From assembly GCA_944470555.2 (NCBI GenBank), contig OX104129.1, forward strand, positions 67,201,747-67,265,746: DNA of 64,000 nucleotides, read 5' to 3'. The notes under the pieces were generated by a model. It searched no databases. It was given only the letters and a program-made list of their open reading frames with translations, and was not told the DNA's origin. Source of the DNA: Heterobilharzia americana. Lineage: Eukaryota; Platyhelminthes; Trematoda; Strigeidida; Schistosomatidae. The position numbers and the translations under genes were made by a program. This document shows, piece by piece, positions 44,770 to 57,514 of this stretch. Position 1 is the first letter of the stretch; each line of letters starts with the position of its first letter.

Positions 44770-47717
44770 GGTTCCTAATAGAACATACGGCTTCAGTAGC
44801 ATGTCTCCGTTCCACTCTGTCCTCTGCAATCTTTTCAACCTGGATCCACGACAGCCCACAACCTCTCATTTCCTCCTCTCACGATCTCCTCCATGTCAAC
44901 CTCACCTCGGACGTCCAACTCGTCGTTTTCCATCTGGGTTCCACTCGACGGCCTGACGCGTGATGTCCCCAGTCGGCCTTCTCAGTGCATGCCCAATCCA
45001 ATCCATCTCCACTTCCTTCCAGTGCATATTTGTTGAGCGATGGGTTCTTGGTTGGTTCGTTGACAGCCACACTTCCTTGTTGCTTATTCTTATTATCATT
45101 CTGGCCATCTGAGCTTCAGTAACGAGCCAGTGTAGGCAGTTGTTGATGAATGTGTGTAGTTTGTTGGAAATCCCTTTCGTAACTCGCCAAGTCTCTCAAT
45201 CACCACACAGAAGCACTGACTTGACGATGGTGTTGAAAATCAGGATGTTGTTCACCCTTTATGCTGGCTGAGTGCAGAAGATCTCCACACTGGTTTCAGG
45301 CTAATGAACACCTGTCTTGATTCTCCAATCCTGGCTAGTTTTGACGTCCTCATCTGTGCCGCCTGTAGTTGAAACAGTGCTGCCTAGATAAGTGAGGGAG
45401 GCTACTCCCTTCAAGTTTCTGCCATTGATGGTGATTGGAGTTTGTTGTTGTTGTTGTTGTTGTTGGTGGTGGTGGTGTTGGTTGGGTATCTTCATCACCT
45501 GTGTCTTCTCTATATTCACTTGAAGTCCCGCCTTCGCTGCCCTGCCCTGCCTCTTCTGTCAACTTGTTAGTTTTCGCCTGTAGATCTTCAAGTTTATGTG
45601 ACATCAGACACAAGTCATCGTTGGCGAAATCCAAGTCTTCTAGGTTCTTTTCCGCAGTCCAGCCAGCATATCCCCGTCTTCTTGCTCCTCACTGTTTGTT
45701 GTATGAATAGTCGACCACAATCAAGAATATCATGGGTGATAGTAGGCAACCTTGTTTCACTCCTGTCTCCACTTCACTTCAAAAGCATCACTGAGCTTCC
45801 TGTTGTGAATTACTTGGCATGAGGTGTCTTCATATAGTTGTTGAATGAGGCTGATAAATGTTTGCAGTATTCCGTAGTATTGAAGCAGTTTCCAAATTAC
45901 CTCTCGGTCGACGCTGTCAAAGGCCTTCTCAAAGTCGATGAAGTTGAGGTAGGGATCCAGTTGACTGGTATTCTATACTTTGTTCTATGATGATGAGCAG
46001 TGTAGCATTGCAATTTGGTCGGCACGTGATTTGTACTTCCTGAAGCCTGCCAACCTGTCCCGGTGGTAGTTTTGAATCCAGCCCATCCGTTAGTCTCTCC
46101 AGAATGATGTGGCTTAATATTTTGCTTGGTTTGGGTGGACAGGAGCGTGATTCCTCACCAGTTCTTGCAAACACTGAGGTCTCCCTTCTTCAGGAGTTTG
46201 ACAGGGTAACCCTTCTTCCAGTCGACAGCAGGTACCTTCCCTTTCTTCCTTCCAGAGCTTCTGCAGTAGTGGTGTGGTGTGAGCATGTCCGCTGTTGTCT
46301 CTGAGTCTGTTCTCAGTGCTTCTGGTGGGATCGCATCTGGTCCTGCTGCTTTCCCACATTTCAGTAGCTTTATGACATTCAGGACTTCTGCTTTTGTTGG
46401 GGGATTCATGTTCACTCGTAGTTCTGTGGTTGGGCTGCAGGTGGTATTTCTGGACGAGTTGCAGATGATGGTGGTGGTGGTGGTGGTCGATTCAAGAGCT
46501 CCTTGAAGTGGTCAGCCCATCGTTTCCTTTGTTTCTCTTCTTTGGTGATTATATTTCCTTCATCATCTTTTATTGCTTTCATCTGTGTTGATCTCTTCCC
46601 TCACAGATAGTGACCTAGTTATTTGATACAATGTCGTCAGGTCTCTCTCTATCTCTCCTACCTGCACCATTCAGCCTGTTCTGCTTCACCTGCCTGTGTG
46701 TCGTAGAAGTGTCTTTAGTCTTTCCGTGCACTCTTCTTCACTTCTTTGTCCAGTGTAGTAATTCATACATTGTACTCACATCCACTTCTCGTTGTGCATC
46801 CTTGCACTGCACTGGTTTATCTTCTGCTTCACCATCACCATCATCCTCTCCCTCATCTATCAACTTCCATGTATCCATCGAGATCCATTCCTTATCTTCT
46901 TCTTTCCTCTTCCTTCCTTCCTTCCTTCCTTCCTTCCTTCCTAATACACTTGTGCAGGTTTCTCTCCACATCTCTTTCAAACACTTCCTGTGTTCTTCCA
47001 CACAGCTTTCTTCAGAGATCTTGCTCAATATCTCCCATTTTGTCTTGATGGCTGGCTGCCGTGAACATTTTCTTTGTAGTTTCGTCCTTCAGTTCACTTT
47101 CTGTTCTGGGTGTTGTACTTGGACTGTGGTCGTCTATCACCAACTCCCTTGAATTGAAGGTTTTCAACTTGATTTTGAAGCTCGGTTCCTTGCACTAGAT
47201 AGTGAGTGGTGTGGACCTACATCTGCTCCTCTTCTCGATCTTGTGTCAAGTAGGCTGACTGTGTCTCCACTTTCTTGAGATTGAGATGAAGCTGATGTGA
47301 TTTTTAGTGTGTCGTGGTGTCTGGTGAAATCCATGTCGCTCGCTTTGTGGATATCCATGTACTTGAACACACTGCCTGGCCTCCAACCACCAAATCGTTG
47401 AGTGCACAGAATTCTGCAAACAATTCTCCATTCTCGTTCATCACCTCACCGAGCGCTTCTCGACCCATGGTTAGTTCTCTTCCTGTGTTTTCCGCTCCCA
47501 GTTTGGCATTCATGTCGCCCATTAGAATGGATTTTGATATCGCCAACTGAGGTCTTGTCCAGTGTTGATTGGAGTTGTCTGTAGAATTCCTCCTTTTTCT
47601 CTTGATCTGCATTATTTGTAGGTGCATAGCGTAGCGTGGCATTGTATGATTGTGACTTTGCTTCATTTTGAGTTGAACCTTTCTGTCATTATCCTGCAGG
47701 AGGAGATTGGTTCCCAC
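44770..47717 (-). pseudogene. RTE endonuclease/reverse transcriptase pseudogene (copy J)
   Basis: The endonuclease C-terminal half is open from 47717 to 47304, with SILMGDMNAKLGAENTGREL and TWISPDTTTH. The RT begins at 46415 (TKAEVLNVIKLLKCGKA.GPDAIP), then SKILSHIILERL near 46125 and the catalytic FANDDLCL (FANDD at 45614-45628). QVMKIPNQHHH (45480) follows, and the C-terminal region holds ARMIIRISNKEVWLSTNQPR (45100) and NPDGKRRVGRPR (44902). Frameshifts separate these. APE-type endonuclease plus RT in this order is the RTE plan. Confidence 0.86.
46907..46942. repeat. (CTTC)n microsatellite inside RTE copy J
   Basis: About nine CTTC units at the same element position as in copy A. Confidence 0.95.
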
Positions 47718-48514
47718 TGCATTAGAGCCTTCGATGCTCTTGGGGATATCATGATAGCCACTCTAAAACTCAGTGTGCTCGTGGTTGTCGTCTGAGTGAC
47801 CGGAGTAGATTATTCATCCTCCAGTTGACAGTTTGGAGAGTCCACTCCCATTCCATCTGCTTTCGCAAATTCCAAGCACTTCGATGTGATACCTCCTCAT
47901 CTCGTTTGCAATCTGGGCTGCCCTACCAGCTGGGTTCAAACATGGTGCGGACATTCCATGTCCCTACGTTTACTTTCGCTTTCATGGATAGAAGAGAAGA
48001 CACATCGGCCGACTGGCTTACGGAAGGCTTTCACCAGTTGGCGTCATTTCGCCTCTCCGATTTCAGTGAGGAATAATTTTTTATTTTTATTTTGTTTGTG
48101 CTTTAAAATTTCTTTAACGGTTATATTTGTTTTACAGGGTAGGGTTGCTAGCCCTATGCCCAACCTTCCCTTTTTACCAGGGCTTAGGACAGGCTAGTAT
48201 CTAGTGAACTAGTTAACCAGGCGATGTTATACTAATAAAAGCAACATGATTAACACTTTTATATCCAATTACATGACCGCATTACCTAGTCCAAACTCTT
48301 GAATCGTACTTTGTAAATAGCTGTGAATATCAATGGGCAGAAGTGTCGTTTCTCACCTTCAAATATTTCCAACCTGGAAGAATCCTTTAGAATCAATAGA
48401 ATTTACTGAAGCATTGCCTAGCACAGATCAGAAAATAACTAACTTACCGTGAATATGTTACTCCAGGATAACAGAATCATGCAGTTCAATTCAGTTACCA
48501 TCTTCGTTTTGACT

Positions 48515-48885
48515 ATCTGATAGCCGTCTTTTGGAAGACTAGCATTGATACTGGGTGATGATTAAAAAGATAAAATGAAAATTTGGACCGTGGCCAGATT
48601 CGAGCCATCGACCATCGGGTTTCTGACTTTGTGCTCTCCCAACTGAGATAAGAGATGTGACTGCTGAACAGATTCTTATTTCACTTCAATCACCGATTAT
48701 GTTGCCAGACTACCACATGAATTCGTAATGTGTTACTACCGCTTTATCGTGTTCACACTGGGTGGCTGCAGTCAGGACTTCTTATTCCAATCCAAATGTA
48801 ATTGAATCATTTCGCCTTAAATCATCACTTAGTATCAGTACTGGTCTGCCAAACAACGGCTATCTCAGATAGTCAAAACTATAAT
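48515..48885. repeat. Family-3 foldback repeat
   Basis: It begins 'ttttgactatctgatagccg' (48518) and ends 'ggctatctcagatagtcaa' (48855), an inverted terminal pair. Inside are a minus-strand tRNA-like head (48590-48660), an inner arm, and the plus-strand tail without head. Confidence 0.7.
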
Positions 48886-50940
48886 TCACCTTTCAGTCTC
48901 AGTGTTATTAGTGGATATGTGGAAAACATAATTTGTAGTTTTCCAGTATTAAAGGTTCTCTGAATTGATGTGGTTGGTTTGTGAATTGATATCTTGTTTA
49001 GCGTAACACCTCTAAGTTGTTCCCGAATGTATAGTAGTTTTCTGCCTAACATGTGTTGCACAAAGTCATCAGTTCCTCTTTAATTGTATCTTTTTAACAA
49101 ATAGTCTTTATTCTGTAACTTATGGTTTTTACTTAATTTCGTTTGTACTGGAGGGGGGGGGGCGAAGCTAGAAAAATGCATATATTGTCCCATCCACGTA
49201 CCTTTCTTGAACAACTTCTTCGTCATCGACCTATTCATTAGTCTTGACAGAAGAAAAGTTATTTTGCCTTGTAACCATTCCTCATATGTAGGTTTTATCG
49301 CTGAGTGAATAGTGCGATCTTTGTTTCATAGTCAAAAAGCATATAGTATACGAACAAACGAAAGATGGTAGACAATAATTTAAACCAAATTACATTAGTT
49401 GGTAAATGATAAGATATGTAGTACTTGACATTGTGAAGCATTCTGTCAGTTTGTTTCTGCAAGTTCACAGGTGAACCTCATAGTTAATTTTGAGATGAAG
49501 AAACTCTGTATTGAAAGGGTTTCGATCAAATGACTCTAACATACAGCATTTCTCCGTGATAATTGAAGCTGAATTTGAAACACGAGTTGCATCACTGCCT
49601 GGTTTATAGCCTTACCCTGTACCAAATGAGTTACAAGGCACATCTGCTGACCAAGTTTTCAATTCATTTCATGCATATTGATATTGTTGTTGTTTTTTAC
49701 CTCGCTGTTATGTGTTTATGCGATGCATAACTACCCATTCATTGAGTTGAATTAGAATGGGGCAGAATTGTGTTGATTGTTGACAAGACTATCCAAGATA
49801 GCTATGATTTGGTAATCCAATGATTGAAGTGAATTCAGGACTTGATCAATAAATAGATAAGTTTTATAGGGTTAGCTAGTAGAACAAACACAGGGTCTAT
49901 AATCTAAAGATTGATGATTTTTGAATCTTTTCATGACCTAGGTTTTCATTTCACCTTCAATCAACATCGAATATTAGTAATTTTATTCCACCAAACCATG
50001 GTTATCATCATAGACAGTCATAAAAGTTGATCAACCTTTTACTAGGTAATCGTTCTAATAGTAATTTTACCTTTATTCTCATCTCTTAGATAATTTCAAG
50101 TGAAATTCTATGTGTTTTTATGTTTCTTGGGCATACAGATAAAAGTGGATTCATTTAATTTGTAGGAGAGCTCTTCAATGATTGTCAAGATATAGTTGCT
50201 TTTCTCTTTCTTTCCAGTTTATGCTTTTTACATTTCCACTAGAACTAGAGTAGTTTACCTAATTAGATTTACACTTTTAATGATCTCATTTACAAGTGAA
50301 TTGAATGAGAAGGAAATATTACTTACCTTAATTAGATACAATATGCTTTGGAAGAAAATTACTAGGCCAAAAGCTAAAACTTTGGGGGTAAAGAAATCCA
50401 AAAAAACTGAAGAGTTATTTCATTTAGTGTATAACAATATTTCATAAGTTATCATTGTATAAACACATATACTTTGAATCTTTTTATCAAGCGATAATCC
50501 ACTCAAAATTTTATACATTTTTCAGGATTAGTTTTAACATAACTTCAGACAACTATCTTATTCTAGTTCACCATTCCTTAGTAATGTGTACTGATAATCT
50601 TGTTAGCAATAGAGGATAAGACCATCTCATGGTGAGTGCAACTCTTCTAAGGAATCACGGTTTATGGAGTCAAGTAAGTCGAGTATAACCGGGAATATTC
50701 ATCAACGGACCATATGACTAGAGTTTGTGGGGAAGCAGTAATCTGCTCACCATGAGATTTGATGATCCTGAGTTCACTGTCTAATGGGATGACGAAGATG
50801 TACTTCCAAAAGTACCTAGTTATGACGGCATAACCATGTTTCTAATAGTTCTGCAGCTCATGTTGGTGTACGATAAAAGCTACCTTGGAACAAAATCACT
50901 TCCTCCAAACCACCAATTGAATCTTCAAGATTAGTACTTT
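48886..50940. other. Unassigned sequence with family-3/SINE traces
   Basis: About 2 kb. A weak family-3 tail occurs near 49935-50015 ('ttttcatttcaccttcaatc') and a weak SINE-1-like stretch near 50750-50890. The 83-codon plus frame at 50196 has no recognisable domain. Confidence 0.35.
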
Positions 50941-50944
50941 CTGA

Positions 50945-51595
50945 GATAGTCGTAGTCTGGGAGACTTGTGATGATACTGAGTGATGATTGAAGGTGAACT
51001 GAAAATTTGGACCGCAGACGGATTCCTACAAGCGACCATAGAGTTTCCGGCTCAATGTGCTACCAACTCAGCTACGAGGTCCGACTGTTGAACAGATTCT
51101 TATTTCACCTCAGTCACCATCGGTTTTGCCCGACTCCCATATGAATTCATGACGTGTTACCATCACACTGGCTACCCACCAATTAGGACTTCTCATCCTA
51201 AATCTGGCTGCTGTCCAAATTTTCACTCCACCTTCCATCATCATCCAGTGTCATTACTAGTCTGCCAAATCACGGCTATCTCAGATAGTAAAAAATGATA
51301 ATTTATATAATGCTCACCCCCTCTAATCCATTGACATTTGAATTGGAATGAGAAGTCCTAATTGGACAGTCAGTGTGAATACGATGAAGTTGTAGTAATG
51401 CGTCACAAATTCAGATGGTAATCGAACAAAACCCATGGCGATTGAAGTGAAATAAGAATCTGTTCAACAATCAGAACTCATAGCTCAGTTGATAGGGTAT
51501 GGGGTCGGAAACTCAGGGGTTGCTGGTTGGAATCCGATTGCGGTCCAAATCTTCATTTTATCTTTGATCATCACCCAGTATAAGTACTTTCATCT
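50945..51595. repeat. Family-3 foldback repeat, most complete copy
   Basis: Outer ends are 'actgagtgatgattgaaggt' at 50977 and 'gatcatcacccagta' at 51567. A minus-strand tRNA-like head lies at about 51005-51090. Long inner arms follow that are mutually complementary, e.g. 'gaacagattcttatttcacc' near 51093 and 'gaaataagaatctgttcaac' near 51448. A plus-strand tRNA-like head lies at 51475-51545 ('catagctcagttgatagg'). Confidence 0.75.
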
Positions 51596-51954
51596 TTTCT
51601 TTAGTCTCTGTTAAAAGAATTTAGACAGTTGAGTGAGATGAATTTCAGTAGAGGTACTCCTTATTTGAAGTACATACCTAAAGAAATTGAATATAATTAA
51701 CTTCCATAACAGATTTTAAATGTTTTACACAAGTATAACTGTAAAAAATTAGAATAAAATCGTTTGGAGTTGGTTAATTACTTAGTTCGATTACATATTA
51801 CTCATAAGAATTCTTTTATTCATGATGAAGACATCAATCACTAGTCATTTTTTCTTGGTTAAACTTGATTTATCATCAGAACCTGAAGAAATCAACCATG
51901 AAGCAAGTCACTGAAGAGTACAAAGAGTGGTTTAATTGGTAACTTTGAAGAATT

Positions 51955-52150
51955 GATTCATCATAGATTGGTGTAATCTGGACGACAATTATAAACCTAG
52001 GAGCATTGGGTAGATGTTACTTTCTATTTAATGGAACTCCTTTGTAATGAACTCCTTTGACTTCATGAAGGATGACCATTAGGTTTCATGGCTAACACTT
52101 TCCGATCCAGCCACTTGGTATGACATCGTTAACCTGCTTTTTTCTACTTC
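51955..52150 (-). repeat. SINE-1 copy, strongly degraded
   Basis: The order of tail, body and head can be traced on the minus strand, but the ribozyme core is lost. Confidence 0.45.
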
Positions 52151-52637
52151 TTTCAATTCACAATATACCATGATCATAATTGAATACCATAGGTAAGTCT
52201 TTGCCCTCAAACTGAACATTATTGGATCTGTGAACCCTGGCCTGTAGAAATGCATCTTGAAGCTTCTAGTCTGCTGATAGTGTTGTAAATAAATGATGAG
52301 AGCTCCTATGAAAGTTATCTTTATTAACATGTTAATATATAAATGACAGAAAGCTAATGATAGCCAAATATTCTACCATTCTAATATTCTTCTCATAATT
52401 TTCATGATTTTAATAGACTTTTGTTCATATACATGATATGTTAGTTGAGGATCTCTTACCGAAAAAGCTTTAAATCTTCACTGTATTAAGCATAAAAATT
52501 TCTTTATGATATAATAATCGTTTATTTCAGTCATATCTCTCAGATTTCATGGCCATTGTTTATTTTGTTGTGTTTTTTTCTCCTCCGAAATTCAATTATC
52601 ACCTAGACAATATCTACGACTATTGCTCTAAGTGTAC

Positions 52638-52638
<1 letters not shown>

Positions 52639-52690
<52 letters not shown>
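52639..52690. repeat. (TA)n microsatellite
   Basis: About 52 bp of TA repeats. The flanks from 52150 to 53865 are otherwise unassigned. Confidence 0.95.
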
Positions 52691-52692
<2 letters not shown>

Positions 52693-53865
52693 TGTTATTT
52701 TGATGCAACTGAGGTAAGGCGAAAAGTCACTCTTACCCTTATGCGCTCCATCTGAAGACAACTATACATGTCAACACCAGTCAATTCTACAAACTTTCAG
52801 CCTATTCAGTATTCACTACATCCTTGATAGATAATCCCCCTTTCCCACCTTAGATACATATTAACAAATGAAAGAAACACATAAACAAAACTGTTTCACG
52901 AAGACATTACAGAACAATGCATACAAGCATCTACCTACCTACCTGCCTATCTAACTGCCTAGTTTTTTTCTTTTCACTTCAGACAAACAAAGAAAGCAAA
53001 ACCTGATATGAAACGAAATGGAACGGTAAGACATTTCTTATTGTCTAAAAATATTATATTCTCTTTCTTTTATATTCCAACAGTGTTCTTTTAGAAATAA
53101 TTTCCGTTTTGGTTTGTTGCTTCTAGTAGACTTCACTATTCTTCTTCATTTTCTTTTCGTCTACTTTATCCTTTAGCTTATTTAGGAAACAGAAACAAAA
53201 GTGAAGTTATTTACAAAATATAATTTTTCTAGTGACTAAATATTCACAATATTCCATTGCTTTAATGGTTTATTTATAGTGTCTGAGAATAGTTATCTTA
53301 ATGAGATCCACACTACTCATGTCTAATAAAGGTAGAAAAGGTAGAGGATGAGTGATATTCAGTTTGCACATTTCCGCGTAATCAGTTCCTGAATTCATTC
53401 ATTTTTTTTCCTACAGTTTTTTTTCTCTTTTGAAATAAGCATAAATAAATGTGAACATTTTTTGTAGGCATCAATATCTTTTGTATACATTTGATAAGAA
53501 TAATCTGATTGTGTTAACATTCATTAAGTTTGGCCATTGTTAATATGCTTCAGGCATAATAAATTATATTGACCGAATATATGTATATATACATGCAAAA
53601 CAATCTATTGTCAATTGGTTAACTTACCGATTTTTATTTGACTTAGTCGAACAGAAGCACAGATAGAAATTGAGGTGACTAGTTCCTTATCTGTGGTATA
53701 GGCGTTGCGTCATTTGTATTACATGAGTTGAGTGTTGACTCGATGAACAAAGATTCGGTAATCAATCTCTCTCTCCACCTAATTATATTGGACTGAAGTA
53801 AAGTGACTTTATCTCATCCATCCTACTGTATGGTTGTGTGTTAATCCATGCATTGCAATAGCTGA

Positions 53866-54470
53866 GTGTTTTTCTACATTATTGATCTTAAGGCAGGCCT
53901 AGTCAAATGTCTAAGTGATAGAGCTACAAAACTGACTATTCAGTGCAAAGACCTATTCAATGAATTAAAACACATAAAAGAACCACTAATAGCTAATAGG
54001 TATCCTCTATTGTTCATTAAGAAATTCACACGAACACATAAGAAATGAAATAATAACGACAACACAAGTAGAAAGGAGTTCAAAGACTCAATTGTGTTAC
54101 CCTATAAGGAGGCAACATCAGAAACTTGACGTAGGATCCTCTACAAAGCTGGAATTTGGATGACATTTAAATCTACAAACTCACTCAGAGATAAGCTCTA
54201 TCGGCTGTCTTAAGCATCCGATAGAACCAAATAAGCAAATTTATGTAATCCAATGTAATCCACGTAATAACTGTGAGTGAGGTCAAGTACATAGGTCAAA
54301 CTAATCTGTTAGGGTGAGATTGAATAGTGGATCATAGGAATATAGCCAAATATATAATGACAGACCCGAATAACATCAATAATGTAGAAGAAACTGAGCT
54401 ATTCCACTGAATGCACTAACACGCGACCACACAATAGGGTGGGTGGGATAAAACCACTATACTTCAGTCG
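53866..54470 (+). pseudogene. Penelope-like element remnant (RT end to GIY-YIG)
   Basis: The first 60 codons contain LKAGLVKCLSDRATKL and LFNELKHIKEPLIANRYP, matching the region after the RT thumb in Penelope-like proteins (compare 33880-34010). Past a stop, LPYKEATSET, RRILYKAGIWMTFKSTNSLR and QCNPRNNCE follow near 54095-54275, the expected path into the GIY-YIG domain. A degenerate 'YIGQTN'-like stretch lies near 54285. Stops throughout. Confidence 0.65.
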
Positions 54471-54994
54471 AATATAATTAGGTGGAGATTTAGAGAGATT
54501 GATTACTGAATCTTTGTTCATCGAATCAACCAACACATTAAATAAAAATGACGCCACATCTATACAACATATTTGGGAAATTTTACTATCACTGAAACCA
54601 AAGAATATTAGGTGACAGAGGTGACTATAAAGATCAGATATCGAAAGTAGTATGATTCCATTGATATGATTATGAGGGATAATAATTTATGCTCGGAACG
54701 TTGTCCTCAAGTAAATCATAATGTATCATTGTGTTATAAATCAAATAAACAAATCTACCACGGTGCCAAAATTTTACACCTATATTAATGAGGTGAATAG
54801 TATTGCCATAGATGAACTACTGGCCATAAGGATCCCATGGAAAAGTGGAACCAGATATACAAATACAGCATCTACTTATTGAAAGCAATTGAGTTTCTGA
54901 AAGATTCTTTCAGTTTATATTTTCCTATGGTATACATATACCACCTTAATCAACGTGGACAATGTCATGGGGGTTTATAAATGACTATTCACAC

Positions 54995-55440
54995 TGCGCG
55001 GTGAGTGAAGGTGGGATGAAAGTCGAACCAGAAAACTCCAGTTTACTGGCTCTATGCTCTTCTTCCTTCAGTCACTATCCATTATCAGTCATAAAAGTCT
55101 GCTAAACCACGGCTGTCTCAGATTGTCAAACTGATAATTAATACTACTCTACCCTTCCTCCAATTCAGATTGATTTGGAATGGGATACGAAGTTCTGACT
55201 GGTCAGCCAGTCTGAATACAATGAACAGATAGTTGGACAACACCATCGCTGATTGATGTGAAACTGAAGTCTGATCTGAAGATGAGTGTCTTATCTCAGT
55301 GGGTAGAGCACCAAACCAGTAACTTGGAGATCACTGGTTCAAATCCTGCCGGAGTCCAGATTTTCATTTCACTTTTAATCATCACCCAGTATCAATAATA
55401 CACCTCTGGGAAACTTCGGCTATCATAGATAGTCAAAAAA
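54995..55440. repeat. Family-3 foldback repeat
   Basis: It starts with a degenerate 'gtgagtgaaggtgggatgaa' end, has inner arms, and has a well-preserved plus-strand tRNA-like head (55288-55355: A box 'tatctcagtgggtagagc', B box 'ggttcaaatcc'). It ends with tail 'catttcacttttaatcatca' and 'atcatagatagtcaaaa'. Confidence 0.7.
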
Positions 55441-56070
55441 CGACTATTCGACCAGCTTTTTTCTATCAATAAATAGATGGAGAATAGGAAAGAAGTATTT
55501 GTGGTAAGATCTGTCACCGTAATGAATGGCTATATAGCCCTGAATTAGTAAGTAGTCTAGGGGCTGTATTCCAACTCCGTCTGATTACTCAACATAAGAA
55601 AGAGTGTAACGCCATGTTGAGTCACCTTGTAGACATGTTACTTTTCACTTTCTACTAATGATTTGCTACACTATTGACTGCTTATATTCCTATGTCAATA
55701 TATTTTATAGAAAATATGCTTCTTGATAACTTCTTTGATGTAATTTCAAGCTAATCGACGTATTTAGCTTGGCATAAAAATGACTATGTTTTGCATACAC
55801 ATTGAAGGTGTTTCTGGTCATACTTCCTAATCTAACATAAAATCTCATACTCCAATTTATATTTTTAATAAATTCATGAAGTTTTTCTTGATTTTTTTCA
55901 CGACTATTACTTTGAAATGATTTCTTCTTGGCTGAACTTTAAGGAAAGTGATCATTTCTCTAAAACTCTTATTTTACCCTATTTTCAGTCGACTATTAAC
56001 TTTGAAAAGTGTTCTACTTCAATGATTGGTATTAAAAAAAAATCACATTATGTTATTAATATAAAAGTGA
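55441..56070. other. Unassigned sequence
   Basis: No recognised gene or repeat. Confidence 0.3.
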
Positions 56071-56074
56071 GGCT

Positions 56075-56230
56075 CAGTCCTCACTGTGGATTGAAGGTCC
56101 TGAGTTCAATTCCTATGATAATTGTTGGTGTATACAGCTGAAGAGTCCCATACTAGGACGAAAAAGTTGTCCAGTGCTCTCAGATCTCAAGTGATTCTTG
56201 AACTAACATCAATACTCGATGAATATTATC
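56075..56230 (+). repeat. SINE-1 copy with near-intact hammerhead
   Basis: It has a head with B box 'gagttcaattcc' and core CTGAAGA (near 56138). Stem II gtcc/ggac is perfect, and GAAA and cleavage C follow. Stem I and stem III each carry mismatches, so folding is doubtful although all core residues are present. Confidence 0.65.
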
Positions 56231-56800
56231 TTGAGATGAATTTGGACAATAAATTGTGTCCGAAATGTGATCGAGTAAATAATAATGCTGTTTCACTGTA
56301 TAGTACTCCTTCTATATACACTTGTCACCTTACTGACCATCCATCAATACAAACAACACTGAACTAAAAGCAGTTTCATTCCATAAGATGTAAAGACTGT
56401 CAGAAGTACAGATTATTGAAACAATCAAAAAAGACTGAAGAGTACTGTGTCGATGCTGCTCAATGTATCCGGATATGTCAGCTATTCAAGCCTATGATCC
56501 ATATCTGAATCTTAATGTTGACAAGCTAGAAAAATAGAGATGATCCTATATGAAAACGCAGTGATCCACAGTTTTTTTCATGACATTATACATTTTATTC
56601 GCTGCCATTTCTCTCCACTGAAACGTAGAGTAAACTTCCCCAGATTATTCATAAGTGAGAATTGTGAAATGATTTCAAGCTAATGAGTTAGGAACTGTGG
56701 GTAGATCTCTAACAAGATCATATTTCATTACTGCTCTAACTTTCTCAAGATATATATGAAAACTTCCTTCCTACTGCTTAGCTGATTTGATTTGTACTCT
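56231..56800. other. Unassigned sequence
   Basis: No recognised feature. Confidence 0.3.
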
Positions 56801-56807
56801 TGTATTT

Positions 56808-57029
56808 TATTATTATTATTAGTCCCTTGGGTTCCTAGTGGAACATAGGGCTTCAGTAGCACGTCTCCATTTCATCCTGTTCTCTGAGATCTTTTGAACC
56901 TGGTTCCATGACAGCCCACAAGCTCTCATTTCCTCCTCGCACGACCTTCTCCATGTCACCCTCGGACGTCCAACTCGTCGCTTCCCATGGAATCCCCATG
57001 GGAAGCGACGAGTTGGACGTCCGAGGGTA
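56808..57029 (-). mobile_element. RTE copy K, short 3' fragment ending in a snap-back hairpin
   Basis: Flanking ttgtattt repeats (56800-56807 and 57030-57037) mark the insertion. The fragment has only about 180 bp of the RTE 3' end. The last 33 bp (56958-56990) are then repeated in reverse complement (56996-57028) after a 5-nt loop. Confidence 0.82.
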
Positions 57030-57322
57030 TTGTATTTACAAAAACAAAACGTAATCCAGTAAATAATAATTCTGTTTCATTGTATAGCAGACTAGAATTG
57101 CATACTATGTCATATGAACATTAGATTTTCTGTTGTCAGTTAAACCGACCAGTACTACTATATAATATATAATAGGTAGAAAATGTGGAGTACCTTACAT
57201 TCGAAGAAAATTTCACACTGAACAATGTTTTGTCAATTAGATATTTTAATGAATGTTCTTGATATACGTGCGATTTTTGTAGAATTTTCTATAAAGCAGT
57301 AAAATATCAGTACTATATTAGA

Positions 57323-57514
57323 GGACACCCAAAGGGGAAACGACTAGTTGGGCATCTGAGCGACGGTGATATGAAGGAGATCATGTGAGGGAGAAATGAA
57401 AGCTTGTGAACAGTAGTGGCGTCAGGTTCAAAAGATAGCAGAGAAGAGAGTGCATTGGAGGCATGCTACTGAAGCCCTATGTTCCACTAGGAACCCAAGT
57501 GAAAAGTAATAATA
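57323..57514 (+). mobile_element. RTE copy L, short 3' fragment
   Basis: It covers the last 190 bp of the element, from 'gacacccaaaggggaaacga' to 'ccactaggaacccaag' and an AAT tail. Direct repeats atattaga (57315-57322 and 57515-57522) are a plausible short duplication. It is in opposite orientation to copy K, 300 bp away. Confidence 0.8.

Larger units (their letters stand above)
44750..48228 (-). mobile_element. RTE copy J, full length (3479 bp) with 12-bp TSD
   Basis: It is flanked by atactaataaaa (44738-44749 and 48229-48240). It includes the family 5' end (gcctggttaactagttcac on the minus strand, near 48225), a 5' UTR of about 0.5 kb, endonuclease, RT, C-terminal region and an AAT tail. 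It is the reference copy for this window. Stops and frameshifts break the ORF. Confidence 0.92.

Noticed and set aside
50196..50447. 83-codon ORF
   Set aside because: No domain, no splice context and no repeat protein similarity. AT-rich DNA yields open frames of this size by chance.
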